64,000 nucleotides of DNA, from assembly GCA_052379645.1 (NCBI GenBank), contig JBQSYU010000011.1, one strand, 5' to 3'. Below are positions 42,418-50,937 of the stretch, piece after piece. A program made the translations under genes and the position numbers. Below the pieces are notes generated by a model. The model was not told where the DNA came from. It did not search any database and worked only from the letters and a program-made list of their open reading frames with translations. Positions within the stretch are counted from its first letter, which is position 1, and each line of letters begins with the position of its first letter. The stretch is from Arthrobacter_H sp030452125. Lineage in GTDB: Bacteria; Actinomycetota; Actinomycetes; Actinomycetales; Micrococcaceae.

Positions 42418-43443
42418 TTGAGCGGCAATGCAACGTTTCGACACACCAACTCGGCGGTTATTGCCGTTACGAGTGTGGAGGCTCCCGTCGTCGTCACCTC
42501 GAGCGAATTCGATAAGCGACTAGAGCCGAGCCTCAAGCGACTGCGTCTGTCCAAGAAGCTCCTCGAACGGGTAGCCGGTGTCAGCGAACGACGCTGGTGG
42601 CCGGAAGGAACAGGATTCGACGACGCGGCTATCGAAGCCGGATCCAAGGCGTTAGCCGAAGCCGGAGTTGAAGCCGGCGAGATCGGCCTGCTCATCAATA
42701 CCTCGGTCACCCGCAGGAATCTTGAGCCCTCCGTAGCCGTCAAAGTCCACAATGGGCTCGGTCTACCGTCCTCAGCCATGAACTTCGACCTAGCCAACGC
42801 TTGCCTCGGATTCGTCAACGGCATGACGCTGGCCGCAAATATGATCGATTCCGGGCAGATTAAGTACGCACTGATCGTCGCTGGTGAAGATTCCCAGATT
42901 GCCCAGGAACCAACCTTCGATCGATTGAACCGCGAAGATTCCACACGTGAGGACTACCTCCGCGAATTCGCAACCCTGACCTTGGGCTCTGGTGCTGCAG
43001 CCGCGGTCATCGGCCGCGCCGACGAACACCCAGGCTCACACCGCATCCTCGGAGGCGTCTCACGCGCCGGAAGCGAACATCACGAACTGTGCGTTGGCGG
43101 CCCACAGGGGATGTACACCGACACGAAAGGCCTGCTCGACAACGGTCTGAAACTCGTCGTCGACGCCTGGGACGAAGCCCATCAGGACGGTTGGAACTGG
43201 GGGTCCATGGACCGTTACGTCACACACCAAGTGTCCAATTCGTATACCAATGCCATTATCAAGGCCGTGAACCTCGTTCGGGACCGGGTGCCGATCACGT
43301 TCCCGAAATGGGGAAACGTCGGTCCTGCTTCGCTTCCCATGACGCTGGCCCAAGAGGCGAACACGCTCAACCCAGGAGACAGAGTGCTTTGCATGGGTGT
43401 CGGTTCCGGTCTGAACACGGCAATGCTGGAGCTGGCGTGGTAG
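42418..43443 (+). CDS. oleA: OleA, thiolase-fold acyl-CoA condensing enzyme
   Basis: About 341 aa from a TTG at 42418 (LSGNATFRHTNSAVIAV), which has GAAGG seven bases before it; an ATG at 42400 is in frame but lacks a ribosome site. OleA joins two long-chain acyl-CoAs head to head to give a beta-keto acid. The active-site Cys is in NFDLANACLGFVNGMTLAA, the His in DRYVTHQVSNSYTNA and the Asn in FPKWGNVGPASLPMTLA. It begins the oleA-oleBC-oleD cluster that makes long-chain olefins, as in Micrococcus luteus. The stop overlaps the oleBC start. Confidence 0.92.
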   Translation: MSGNATFRHTNSAVIAVTSVEAPVVVTSSEFDKRLEPSLKRLRLSKKLLERVAGVSERRWWPEGTGFDDAAIEAGSKALAEAGVEAGEIGLLINTSVTRRNLEPSVAVKVHNGLGLPSSAMNFDLANACLGFVNGMTLAANMIDSGQIKYALIVAGEDSQIAQEPTFDRLNREDSTREDYLREFATLTLGSGAAAAVIGRADEHPGSHRILGGVSRAGSEHHELCVGGPQGMYTDTKGLLDNGLKLVVDAWDEAHQDGWNWGSMDRYVTHQVSNSYTNAIIKAVNLVRDRVPITFPKWGNVGPASLPMTLAQEANTLNPGDRVLCMGVGSGLNTAMLELAW

Positions 43444-46118
43444 CAAGGAGCTGGCCCGGGGTCCGCCCGGAATTCTCCCGATACCTTACCGTCCCCTCAA
43501 CAGCCAGCTGTGATCCCGCCGGGTCGTCCCACCAATGGCATTTATTGGACAACCTGCCAGCGCTCGAAGCTCGGGAGGCAGCACCAGCAGGAACCATTCT
43601 GGCCGTACACGGAAATCCCACCTGGTCCTACCTCTGGCGCAGCGTCCTTGAAGCCGGCGCCGAGGCCGAAACCCCATGGCGCGTAGTAGCCGTCGATCAG
43701 CTCGATATGGGTTATTCCGACCGGACTGGCACATTTCGCCGACTAGCGGATCGAGTCACCGACCTCGGGGACGTGACCGACGCACTGGGAATTGAAGGCC
43801 CCGTGGTGACTCTCGGCCACGACTGGGGAGGGCTCATCTCCCTGGGATGGGCGACACGGCATCGCGAACAGCTGGCAGGCATCGTCTTGACGAACACCGC
43901 AGTTCACCCCGCAGGTTTCTCCCTACCACCTGCCCTCAGTCTTGCACTGCACCCTGCGGTCCATGGTTGGGGCACGCGCGCCACCCCGACGTTCCTCAAG
44001 GTCACCCACGCGCTGGCACACCCGAGCCTGCCGTCCGACGTTGAATGCGCGTTTATGGCTCCGTATCGCACAGCCCCGGCACGTGCCGGGGTCGCCAACT
44101 TCGTCGCCGACATCCCCGCTACCCCGCAGCATCCCAGTTGGCCAACCCTAGATCAGATTTCCACGGAGATCCGGACACTCGAGGTCCCGGCACTGATGAT
44201 GTGGGGTCCGCGTGATCCTATTTTCTCCGACCGCTACCTGGGCGACCTGATGTACCGTTTGCCTCAAGCAGATGTGCACCGTTTCGAAGGCGCCGGTCAC
44301 CTCCTTCCCGAAGATCGAGATATCGCCACTCCCTTGTTGGCCTGGCTCTCCTCCACGGTGCACCAAAGGTCGGAAATAAAGTCTGCTCTTCAAGACGACG
44401 CCCCGTCACGCGCCAATGTCGGCTCCGACGGCGGTCCTCGCGATCGCGACCTGGCTACCGGGTTCCGCAGCATGCTCGCCGAACTCGACGCCCATCGCGA
44501 TGACCACGCAGACGCGGTCGTAGACATGGGACCCGCCGGAGAGGGCGTACGAAGTTCCACTTCCCTGTCGTGGGCTTCACTGGTCCGACGCGTCGATGCC
44601 ATTGCCCACGGTCTATCCGAACTGGGTGTCCGCCGTGGCGATCGAGTGAACCTGCTGGTCCCACCCAGCGCGGAGCTCACTTCCTTAATCTATGCCTGTC
44701 TCCGGCTCGAGGCCATCATTGTCGTCGCCGATGCCGGACTGGGCACGAAGGGTCTCGGCAGGGCGATCCGCGGTGCGGGCCCTGGGTACCTGATCGGCAT
44801 CGAACGGGCCCTCTTGGCCGCCAAGGCGCTGAAATGGCCCGGTCAGCGGATTTCCGCCGGAGACCTCTCCCCCGCCAAACGTCGGCTCCTGGGCGTGGTC
44901 GCCACGGTCGGCGACCTGGAGAAATCAGGGATGGGTAGCATCGAGGCCGGTGCTCCGCCGTTCGTGGCGGCAGATCCCGATACCGACGCCGCCATCTTGT
45001 TCACCTCAGGATCCACCGGACCGGCCAAAGGCGTCGTCTATACTCATCGGCAGCTAGCCGCCATGCGCGACACCCTGCAGGCCACCTACGGATTGAAGTC
45101 TGGCGACGCCCTCGTGGCGGGGTTTGCCCCCTTCGCCCTTCTGGGGCCGGCTCTGGGGGCAGTATCCGTTACGCCCGATATGGACGTGACCTCACCCAGG
45201 ACCCTGTCTGCCTCCGCGCTGGCTGACGCGGCAGCGGCCATCAACGCCACCATCGTCTTCGCCTCCCCTGCCGCCTTAGTGAACGTTCTGGCCACCTCGG
45301 CGGAGCTCGACTCCATCCAACGAGCTGCTCTTGAACGCGTGGATCTACTCCTCTCAGCCGGGGCACCACTCGGGACCACCTTGCTGCAACAAGTTCAGGA
45401 CTTGGCTCCGCAGGCAGAGGTCCACACGCCTTACGGGATGACCGAGGCACTACCCATCACCGACATCAGTCTTCAAGGGATCCTCGCCGCCGGTTCGGGC
45501 GACGGAGTCTGTGTCGGCCAACCCGTGGCGGGCGCCCAAGTTTCCATCGCGGCGTTGGACGATCAGGGAGGCGTTTCCGATGAACTGGATGCCAGCCCTG
45601 GCCAGGTCGGAGAAATCGTTGTTTCGGCTCCCCATGTCAAGGATCGGTACGACCGGTTATGGGTCACCGAGCACGCCAGCGCAGTTCATCCAGGCTGGCA
45701 TCACACGGGCGACGTCGGCCATCTCGACTCCGCGGGGCGTCTATGGGTTCAGGGGCGGCTGGGACATATCCTCACCACTCCTTCGGGGCTGATGACACCC
45801 GTTGCCGCAGAATTGGCTGCAGAGACCGTGTCGGGTGTTCGTCGTGCCGCAGTCGTCGGGGTTGGACCAGCAGGTACACAGGCAGTGGTCGTCATCGTGG
45901 AAACCGTGCAGAGAACTCGTCGTTCCGGGCTGGCTGCTCAGGCTTTGACGCAGGACGTACGTTCATCCATAACCCGAGCGACCGGTATGGCGGCCGCGGC
46001 AGTATTGGTCATCCCCGATTTGCCCACCGATATCCGGCACAATTCAAAGATCGACCGTTCTGCTTTGTCAAAGTGGTCTGCCGAGCTTCTGTCCGGGAAA
46101 AAGGCAACCCTGCAATGA
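43437..46118 (+). CDS. oleBC: OleBC fusion: beta-lactone decarboxylase plus beta-lactone synthetase
   Basis: About 893 aa from the GTG at 43437, which follows TGGAG and overlaps the oleA stop. The N-terminal about 300 residues are OleB, a haloalkane-dehalogenase-like hydrolase: TILAVHGNPTWSYLWRSV, nucleophile Asp in VVTLGHDWGGLISLGW, and His in FEGAGHLLPEDRD. The C-terminal part is OleC, an AMP-binding ligase: AAILFTSGSTGPAKGVVYTH, VHTPYGMTEALPITDI and WHHTGDVGHLDSAGRLWVQG. OleC closes the beta-hydroxy acid to a beta-lactone and OleB decarboxylates it to the cis-olefin. The fusion is typical of actinobacterial ole clusters. Its end overlaps oleD by ATGA. Confidence 0.92.
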   Translation: MVARSWPGVRPEFSRYLTVPSTASCDPAGSSHQWHLLDNLPALEAREAAPAGTILAVHGNPTWSYLWRSVLEAGAEAETPWRVVAVDQLDMGYSDRTGTFRRLADRVTDLGDVTDALGIEGPVVTLGHDWGGLISLGWATRHREQLAGIVLTNTAVHPAGFSLPPALSLALHPAVHGWGTRATPTFLKVTHALAHPSLPSDVECAFMAPYRTAPARAGVANFVADIPATPQHPSWPTLDQISTEIRTLEVPALMMWGPRDPIFSDRYLGDLMYRLPQADVHRFEGAGHLLPEDRDIATPLLAWLSSTVHQRSEIKSALQDDAPSRANVGSDGGPRDRDLATGFRSMLAELDAHRDDHADAVVDMGPAGEGVRSSTSLSWASLVRRVDAIAHGLSELGVRRGDRVNLLVPPSAELTSLIYACLRLEAIIVVADAGLGTKGLGRAIRGAGPGYLIGIERALLAAKALKWPGQRISAGDLSPAKRRLLGVVATVGDLEKSGMGSIEAGAPPFVAADPDTDAAILFTSGSTGPAKGVVYTHRQLAAMRDTLQATYGLKSGDALVAGFAPFALLGPALGAVSVTPDMDVTSPRTLSASALADAAAAINATIVFASPAALVNVLATSAELDSIQRAALERVDLLLSAGAPLGTTLLQQVQDLAPQAEVHTPYGMTEALPITDISLQGILAAGSGDGVCVGQPVAGAQVSIAALDDQGGVSDELDASPGQVGEIVVSAPHVKDRYDRLWVTEHASAVHPGWHHTGDVGHLDSAGRLWVQGRLGHILTTPSGLMTPVAAELAAETVSGVRRAAVVGVGPAGTQAVVVIVETVQRTRRSGLAAQALTQDVRSSITRATGMAAAAVLVIPDLPTDIRHNSKIDRSALSKWSAELLSGKKATLQ

Positions 46119-47137
46119 GTACTGCCAATCACGACAAGCTCGTTCTGGTGACCGGGGCGAGTGGCATGCTGGGACGGGCTGTGGCCGAAGAACTGCTGGC
46201 CCGCGGTTACCGTGTCAGGACCTTTCAACGCGGTCCCACATCATTGCCCGGCGTCGAACAGTGTCGAGGCTCTGTCACCGACCCCCACGCCGTTGCCGCC
46301 GCTGTCGAAGGCGTTTCTGCTGTCGTACATTTGGCTGCGAAGGTCTCTTTCACCGGTGAGTGGGAGGAGTTCGTCGCAACAAACATCGAGGGCACCAGGA
46401 ACCTCTTGTCCGCCGCTCGAACGGCTAGCGTTGAAGACTTCGTCTTCGTTTCATCGCCCTCCGTGGCGCACTTGGGATCCGCGATCGTCGGAGAGGGGGC
46501 CGGTACTGCCGCACCCGATGCCGCGCGAGGCTACTATGCCCGTTCCAAGGCCAGTGCCGAGCTTTTGGCGCTGGAAGCCGACTCACCCGGTTTCCGGGTG
46601 ACCGCTCTGCGCCCACACGTCGTCTGGGGCCCGGGCGACACTCAACTCGTGGAACGGGTCATCGATAGAGCGCGTTCAGGCCGGCTGCCCTTGCTGGATG
46701 GCGGCCTGGCTTTGATCGATACTACGTATGTCGACAATGCGGCTTCTGCGATTGTTCAAGGGCTGGAACGGATCAGCGTTGCCCATGGTCTCTCCTTGGT
46801 GATCACCAATGGAGAGCCACGTCCAGTCGGTGAGCTCATTGCCGGCATCTGTGCCGCCGGCGGCGTCCCCGCACCAAAGTTCAGTGTCCCCGGATCCTTG
46901 GCCCGCAACGCAGGCAAAGTGATAGAGAGGCTTTGGACAGGCGCGCTGCGTCACGGCTGGGTCTCCGATGAGCCACCGATGACGGAATTCCTCGCCGAGC
47001 AATTGTCCACTGCGCACTGGTTCGACCAACGCACCACGCATGAAGTCCTCGCATGGAAGCCCCTGCTTTCCATTGACGATGGGCTGTCCCGACTCGCTGC
47101 CCACTATGGTGGTACTGCGCCGCGCACCAAGGAATAG
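46115..47137 (+). CDS. oleD: OleD, NAD(P)H-dependent beta-keto acid reductase
   Basis: 340 aa short-chain dehydrogenase (extended, epimerase-like). Nucleotide-binding LVLVTGASGMLGRAVAEELL, VVHLAAKVSFTGEWEEFVAT and the Y-x-x-x-K motif in RGYYARSKASAELLAL are present. OleD reduces the OleA product to the beta-hydroxy acid used by OleC. The ATG at 46115 overlaps the oleBC stop (ATGA), so all three genes are coupled. The order A-BC-D and complete active sites indicate a functional pathway. Confidence 0.92.
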   Translation: MSTANHDKLVLVTGASGMLGRAVAEELLARGYRVRTFQRGPTSLPGVEQCRGSVTDPHAVAAAVEGVSAVVHLAAKVSFTGEWEEFVATNIEGTRNLLSAARTASVEDFVFVSSPSVAHLGSAIVGEGAGTAAPDAARGYYARSKASAELLALEADSPGFRVTALRPHVVWGPGDTQLVERVIDRARSGRLPLLDGGLALIDTTYVDNAASAIVQGLERISVAHGLSLVITNGEPRPVGELIAGICAAGGVPAPKFSVPGSLARNAGKVIERLWTGALRHGWVSDEPPMTEFLAEQLSTAHWFDQRTTHEVLAWKPLLSIDDGLSRLAAHYGGTAPRTKE

Positions 47138-47176
47138 GCTGCGTCACCACCCGCAACCGATGAGGAGCACCGCTTC

Positions 47177-47992
47177 ATGACCGCCTTTGACCTACTCGAC
47201 ACATGGCCTGTCCCCCACGCCGCAGCAGCCGTGCTGGACACCGAAGGCAACACCTTGGACAGTCGGGGGGACCCCCAGCGCATTTTTCCGCTTGCTTCTG
47301 TCACCAAATTGCTCTCAGCCTTCGCATTCCTGGTCGCTCTGGAAGAAGAGGCACTTTCGCTCGATCAGTCAGCAGGCCCGGAAGGTTCAACGGTTCACCA
47401 CCTGCTGGCACATACCGGCGGTTATGATTTTTCCTCCGATGCTATTCATGCCGAACCGGGGACCCGCCGCATCTATTCGAATAGGGGCTTCGATGTCCTG
47501 GGACAGACCCTCGAATCGGAGACAGGCATCCCCTTTGCCACCTATCTCTCCGAAGCTGTGCTGCAGCCCCTGGGCATGACCAGAACGGCGCTCGAAGGTT
47601 CTCCCGCCGCCGACGCCGTCTCTTCTCTCCACGATTTGTCGCTCTTCGCAGCAGAGCTCCAGCGGCCTACCCTTCTGGCCGGACCCACCATGGAGCAAGC
47701 AACGACCGTGCAATTTCCCGGTGTTGACGGCATTCTCCCCGGCTACGGGCGCCAGAAGCCCAACGACTGGGGCCTGGGTTTTGAAATCAGGGACCACAAG
47801 TCACCCCATTGGACTGGCACTAGGAACGCGGCTCAGACTTTCGGCCATTTCGGACAGTCAGGGACCTTCCTTTGGGTTGACCCTTCAGCTGGCTTAGCAT
47901 GCGTTGCCTTGACCGACCGAGACTTTGGCCCATGGGCGATTGATGCGTGGACGCCGTTCAACGATGCGGTAGTCTCCGACTTCTCCGCCTAG
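47177..47992 (+). CDS. Serine hydrolase, beta-lactamase/PBP4 family
   Basis: 271 aa without a signal peptide, hence cytoplasmic. The S-x-x-K catalytic motif is IFPLASVTKLLSAFAFLVAL, the Y-x-N motif is RRIYSNRGFDVLGQTLE, and FGHFGQSGTFLWVDPSAG is the third (H-x-G-like) element. HHLLAHTGGYDFSSDA is typical of class C-like esterases. It is 39 bases after oleD and could be co-transcribed. An ester or lactone substrate linked to the Ole pathway is possible but unsupported. Its stop overlaps the convergent mutM by four bases. Confidence 0.87.
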   Translation: MTAFDLLDTWPVPHAAAAVLDTEGNTLDSRGDPQRIFPLASVTKLLSAFAFLVALEEEALSLDQSAGPEGSTVHHLLAHTGGYDFSSDAIHAEPGTRRIYSNRGFDVLGQTLESETGIPFATYLSEAVLQPLGMTRTALEGSPAADAVSSLHDLSLFAAELQRPTLLAGPTMEQATTVQFPGVDGILPGYGRQKPNDWGLGFEIRDHKSPHWTGTRNAAQTFGHFGQSGTFLWVDPSAGLACVALTDRDFGPWAIDAWTPFNDAVVSDFSA

Positions 47993-48918
47993 AAGCGGGC
48001 GTTGCGCGGAACCCGCTGACAGGCGGGGCACCAGTAGGACGAGCGGCCCATGAATGCATCCCGGCGAATCAGCGAAAGTTTTCCCTCGTCTGCGCAGCGG
48101 TGGCACTGTTGTCCGTTGCGCCCGTAGGCATTCAATGACCGAGAGAAGTAGCCCGACGCACCATTCACGTTGACGTAAAGCTGATCAAAACTAGTCCCTC
48201 CGGCAGCAAGTGCTCGGTCCATGATCGTCGATAGGGCATCAACTAGTCTGACGGTGTCTGGACGCCGCAGAGTGTCGGTGGGACGGGCGTAGTGCATCTG
48301 GGCCTCCCATAACGCCTCGTCCGCATAGATATTGCCTACTCCGGACACCAGTCCCTGGTCTAGCATCGCCCGCTTAATACTTGTTCTACGTATCCGCAGC
48401 CGGCGATGGAAACTCTCTATGTCGAAATTGAGATCCAAAACATCGCGGGCGATATGCGAGGCGGCTTGGGGAACGGTTGCAGCTTGGGAACCTTGCCCTC
48501 CCGGGGCGCCGTCGGTGGTCGGCACCAGGGGTGCGATGAGCATGCCCCCGAAGATCCGCTGATCGACGAAGCGTAATTGCTCCGGCTTTGCGGCCGAAGC
48601 CGATAGATCAAAGGTGATCTTCAGGTGTTTTTCGTTAGCCGCCGTGGAGTCCTCAACCAACAGTTGACCACTCATTCCGAGGTGGGCAACAAGTGCTGCT
48701 CCACCTGGCACACCGTCCAGAGGCATCCAGAGGAACTTTCCACGTCGCACAATGTCGATGATCGTTGTGCCCTGCAGCGTGGCAATAAAGTCAGCTAGGC
48801 CGTCCTGATGTCGACGGATGGAGCGTGCGTCATGGACGTAGACTTCGTTGATTTTCCGGCCGGCCACCCAGGATTGCAGACCGCGTCGCACAACTTCTAC
48901 TTCCGGAAGTTCCGGCAT
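47989..48918 (-). CDS. mutM: Formamidopyrimidine-DNA glycosylase
   Basis: 309 aa. The N-terminus PELPEVEVVRRGLQ carries the catalytic proline and glutamate used to excise 8-oxoguanine. VSGVGNIYADEALWEAQMHY is the helix-two-turn-helix and CHRCADEGKLSLIRR to SSYWCPACQR is the C-terminal zinc finger. An insertion of about 15 residues (TTDGAPGGQGSQAAT) lies in a surface loop. The ATG directly abuts the rnc stop (TAG then ATG). Confidence 0.95.
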   Translation of the reverse strand: MPELPEVEVVRRGLQSWVAGRKINEVYVHDARSIRRHQDGLADFIATLQGTTIIDIVRRGKFLWMPLDGVPGGAALVAHLGMSGQLLVEDSTAANEKHLKITFDLSASAAKPEQLRFVDQRIFGGMLIAPLVPTTDGAPGGQGSQAATVPQAASHIARDVLDLNFDIESFHRRLRIRRTSIKRAMLDQGLVSGVGNIYADEALWEAQMHYARPTDTLRRPDTVRLVDALSTIMDRALAAGGTSFDQLYVNVNGASGYFSRSLNAYGRNGQQCHRCADEGKLSLIRRDAFMGRSSYWCPACQRVPRNARF

Positions 48919-49638
48919 CTACTCGTGGGCCGTCTTGTTTTCCGGCCCCACGGAAGTCTTTGAGGGGACCAGCGTCCGATAAGAGATCGCAGCTGCCTCT
49001 TGTTCGGCTTCCTTTTTCGAAGGGCCCGTGCCCGTTCCGTAATCAGTAGAGCCAATGCGTAGCGTTGCTTCGAACACCCGCGCGTGATCAGGGCCGGTGC
49101 CGGTGATGGAGTAGTCAATGGGACCAAGTTTGCGCGCTGCCGCAATTTCCTGGATCGCTGTCTTCCAATCGGTGCCTGCGCCGAGGTGTTCAACGTCCGA
49201 TAGCAGCGGGCCTACCAGACGCATCACGAGGGCTTGTGCCGCGTCTGGGCCATCGCTGAGGTACGTGGCACCGATCAACGCCTCCATGGTGTCAGCAAGG
49301 ATCGAGGACTTGTCCGCACCATGGGTCAGTACCTCACCCTGACCGAGGAGAATATGCTGTCCAACTTCAATGCTGCGCGCAATCCCGGCGAGTGCTCGGG
49401 TGCTGACTACGGAGGCACGTCGCTTCGCGAGATCGCCCTCCGGCAGGTCCGGGTAGGTCCGGTAGAGGTGGTCTGTCACGGCATAGCCGAGAACCGAATC
49501 GCCGAGGAACTCGAGGCGTTCGTTGGTCGGCAGTCCTCCATGCTCGTAGGCATAGGAGCGGTGCGTGAGGGCAAGACGAAGCGTCCCGGGGTCGATAGTG
49601 ACCCCGAGACGCTTCAGAAGCTCTTCTGTTGAAGGCAT
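48919..49638 (-). CDS. rnc: Ribonuclease III
   Basis: 239 aa. The catalytic domain has the signature NERLEFLGDSVLGYAVTDH and the second acidic cluster in ILADTMEALIGATYLSDG. A double-stranded RNA-binding domain (DWKTAIQEIAAARKLGPIDY to GPSKKEAEQEAAAISYRTL) follows. It processes rRNA precursors and cleaves structured mRNAs. It starts nine bases after rpmF. A short charged tail extends past the dsRBD. Confidence 0.96.
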   Translation of the reverse strand: MPSTEELLKRLGVTIDPGTLRLALTHRSYAYEHGGLPTNERLEFLGDSVLGYAVTDHLYRTYPDLPEGDLAKRRASVVSTRALAGIARSIEVGQHILLGQGEVLTHGADKSSILADTMEALIGATYLSDGPDAAQALVMRLVGPLLSDVEHLGAGTDWKTAIQEIAAARKLGPIDYSITGTGPDHARVFEATLRIGSTDYGTGTGPSKKEAEQEAAAISYRTLVPSKTSVGPENKTAHE

Positions 49639-49647
49639 GTGACGTTA

Positions 49648-49851
49648 TTAGGCGTCTGCTACCTTGCGCCCCTTGTATTCAAGGAACAGCTCGGTACCGG
49701 CGGAGTCGGTCACGACCTTGGCCTGGTGCGGCAGGCTGTAGGTGACGCGGCCGTTCTCCATGGTCTTGACCAGGTTCGGCGCAGTTGCCTTCCACTGGGA
49801 CCGACGGGCCCGGGTATTCGAGCGGGACATCTTCCGCTTGGGAACAGCCAC
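49648..49851 (-). CDS. rpmF: 50S ribosomal protein L32
   Basis: 67 aa. MAVPKRKMSRSNTRARRSQW is the conserved N-terminus. The zinc-binding cysteines of many L32 proteins are absent: the central stretch reads LVKTMENGRVTYSLPHQAKV. This is the C-minus (zinc-independent) form. It starts two bases after the DUF177 stop, the usual yceD-rpmF arrangement. Confidence 0.95.
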   Translation of the reverse strand: MAVPKRKMSRSNTRARRSQWKATAPNLVKTMENGRVTYSLPHQAKVVTDSAGTELFLEYKGRKVADA

Positions 49852-49853
49852 GG

Positions 49854-50471
49854 CTAACTCTCTTCTCTCTCGACTGAATCTGTACTCGGTACCGCATCTT
49901 CTGCGGTGGTGCCAGCCAGCTCGGTGAGAGCTGCCCAGCGGGGATCTAGGATCTCATGGTGGTGTCCGGGCTCGTCCGCGAGACGAATCCCGCATTCTGC
50001 ACAGAGGCCTTCGCAGCCCTCTCGGCACACCGGTTGGAACGGCAGCGCGGTCACCGCTGCATCCCTGAGTACCGGCTCCAGGTCGATGAAATCATCAACG
50101 ATCTGTTGCTGGTCCATGTCCTCCTCGTCGGGCAACTCGGTGCCTTCGTGGAAGAACAACTCCTGAATGTCAGACTCGAGGTCATACGCGATGGGCTCCA
50201 GGCAACGGCCACATTCGCCGGATACTCCCGAGAATGCTGTACCGGAAACCAAGATTCCCTCGTGTACGGCCTCGAATCGAAGATCCAAATCGATATCCGA
50301 TCCCTCTTCGATTCCGATCAGTGCCGCCCCCATTTCAGGTGGGGCGGGCACGGTCCGTTCAAGAGTCTTCATGGTACCCGGGTATCCCCCGAATTCCTTG
50401 GCCGAAAAGACCAACGGCGAGCTGCGATCGATTCCGCGTGACGACGGACGATCTGAACGCTTATCGCTAAT
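49854..50471 (-). CDS. DUF177 (YceD-like) protein, probable ATT start
   Basis: About 205 aa if it starts at ATT (50471), 186 aa from the TTG at 50414. The family is linked to 23S rRNA accumulation and always precedes rpmF. Diagnostic parts are SPLVFSAKEFGGYPGTMKTL, SGECGRCLEPI and PVCREGCEGLCAECG, whose cysteines can bind zinc. AGGAG lies five bases before the ATT, and a TATGAT -10 box gives a transcript start only about 26 bases upstream. The TTG has no ribosome site and would delete residues that homologues seem to have. There is no ATG or GTG in frame between them. Confidence 0.85.
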   Translation of the reverse strand: MSDKRSDRPSSRGIDRSSPLVFSAKEFGGYPGTMKTLERTVPAPPEMGAALIGIEEGSDIDLDLRFEAVHEGILVSGTAFSGVSGECGRCLEPIAYDLESDIQELFFHEGTELPDEEDMDQQQIVDDFIDLEPVLRDAAVTALPFQPVCREGCEGLCAECGIRLADEPGHHHEILDPRWAALTELAGTTAEDAVPSTDSVEREES

Positions 50472-50503
50472 GAGAACTCCTGTAGAACAATGACCGACAT
50501 TAC

Positions 50504-50509
50504 ATCATA
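50504..50509 (-). promoter_or_regulatory. -10 box of the DUF177-rpmF-rnc-mutM operon
   Basis: TATGAT on the minus strand, with TTGGGG 18 bases upstream as a possible -35. Transcription would start near 50497, leaving a short leader with AGGAG before the ATT start at 50471. Confidence 0.6.
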
Positions 50510-50937
50510 GCCTAACACCGAGCGACACCCCAAACTCAAGGACAAGCATGCGCCTGACTACGCGAACCACACGCGCTCACGCGGAACATATCCGTCGCGC
50601 GGGCACGAAACCGACGGCCAGTGCTCGGATTCCGCCACGTCGCCGCTGGCTGAGATGCCACCTGACTAATGACAATAACGCCGTTCCGGAGCTTTCCATT
50701 AGCATCGCTCCGGCCACTAGTTACCCGCCTTCCGGATGCGCCGCAATCCGACACAAACTATATCCGTACAGCTAGAATGTTCCTTATATAGCATTCACTT
50801 CCTGCAACCGATGCGTCAGCGAGATCGATATGTGCACCAGCACAGTCCCTCTCTGCTCCACCGCATCCCGCTCGAACCGATAAGTGGATGCCGCGAACTT
50901 CAATCTGAAACGGAAATTTACAGAGGTGGCCGAGACC
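50510..50937. other. Divergent intergenic region
   Basis: About 430 bases between the DUF177 operon and the TPR/glycerophosphotransferase gene. It must contain the promoter of the latter; the stretch 50755-50800 is AT-richer. An in-frame GTG at 50884 opens the polymerase frame earlier, but a good ribosome site (GAGGTGG) occurs only before the ATG at 50938. No other gene is recognised. Confidence 0.4.
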
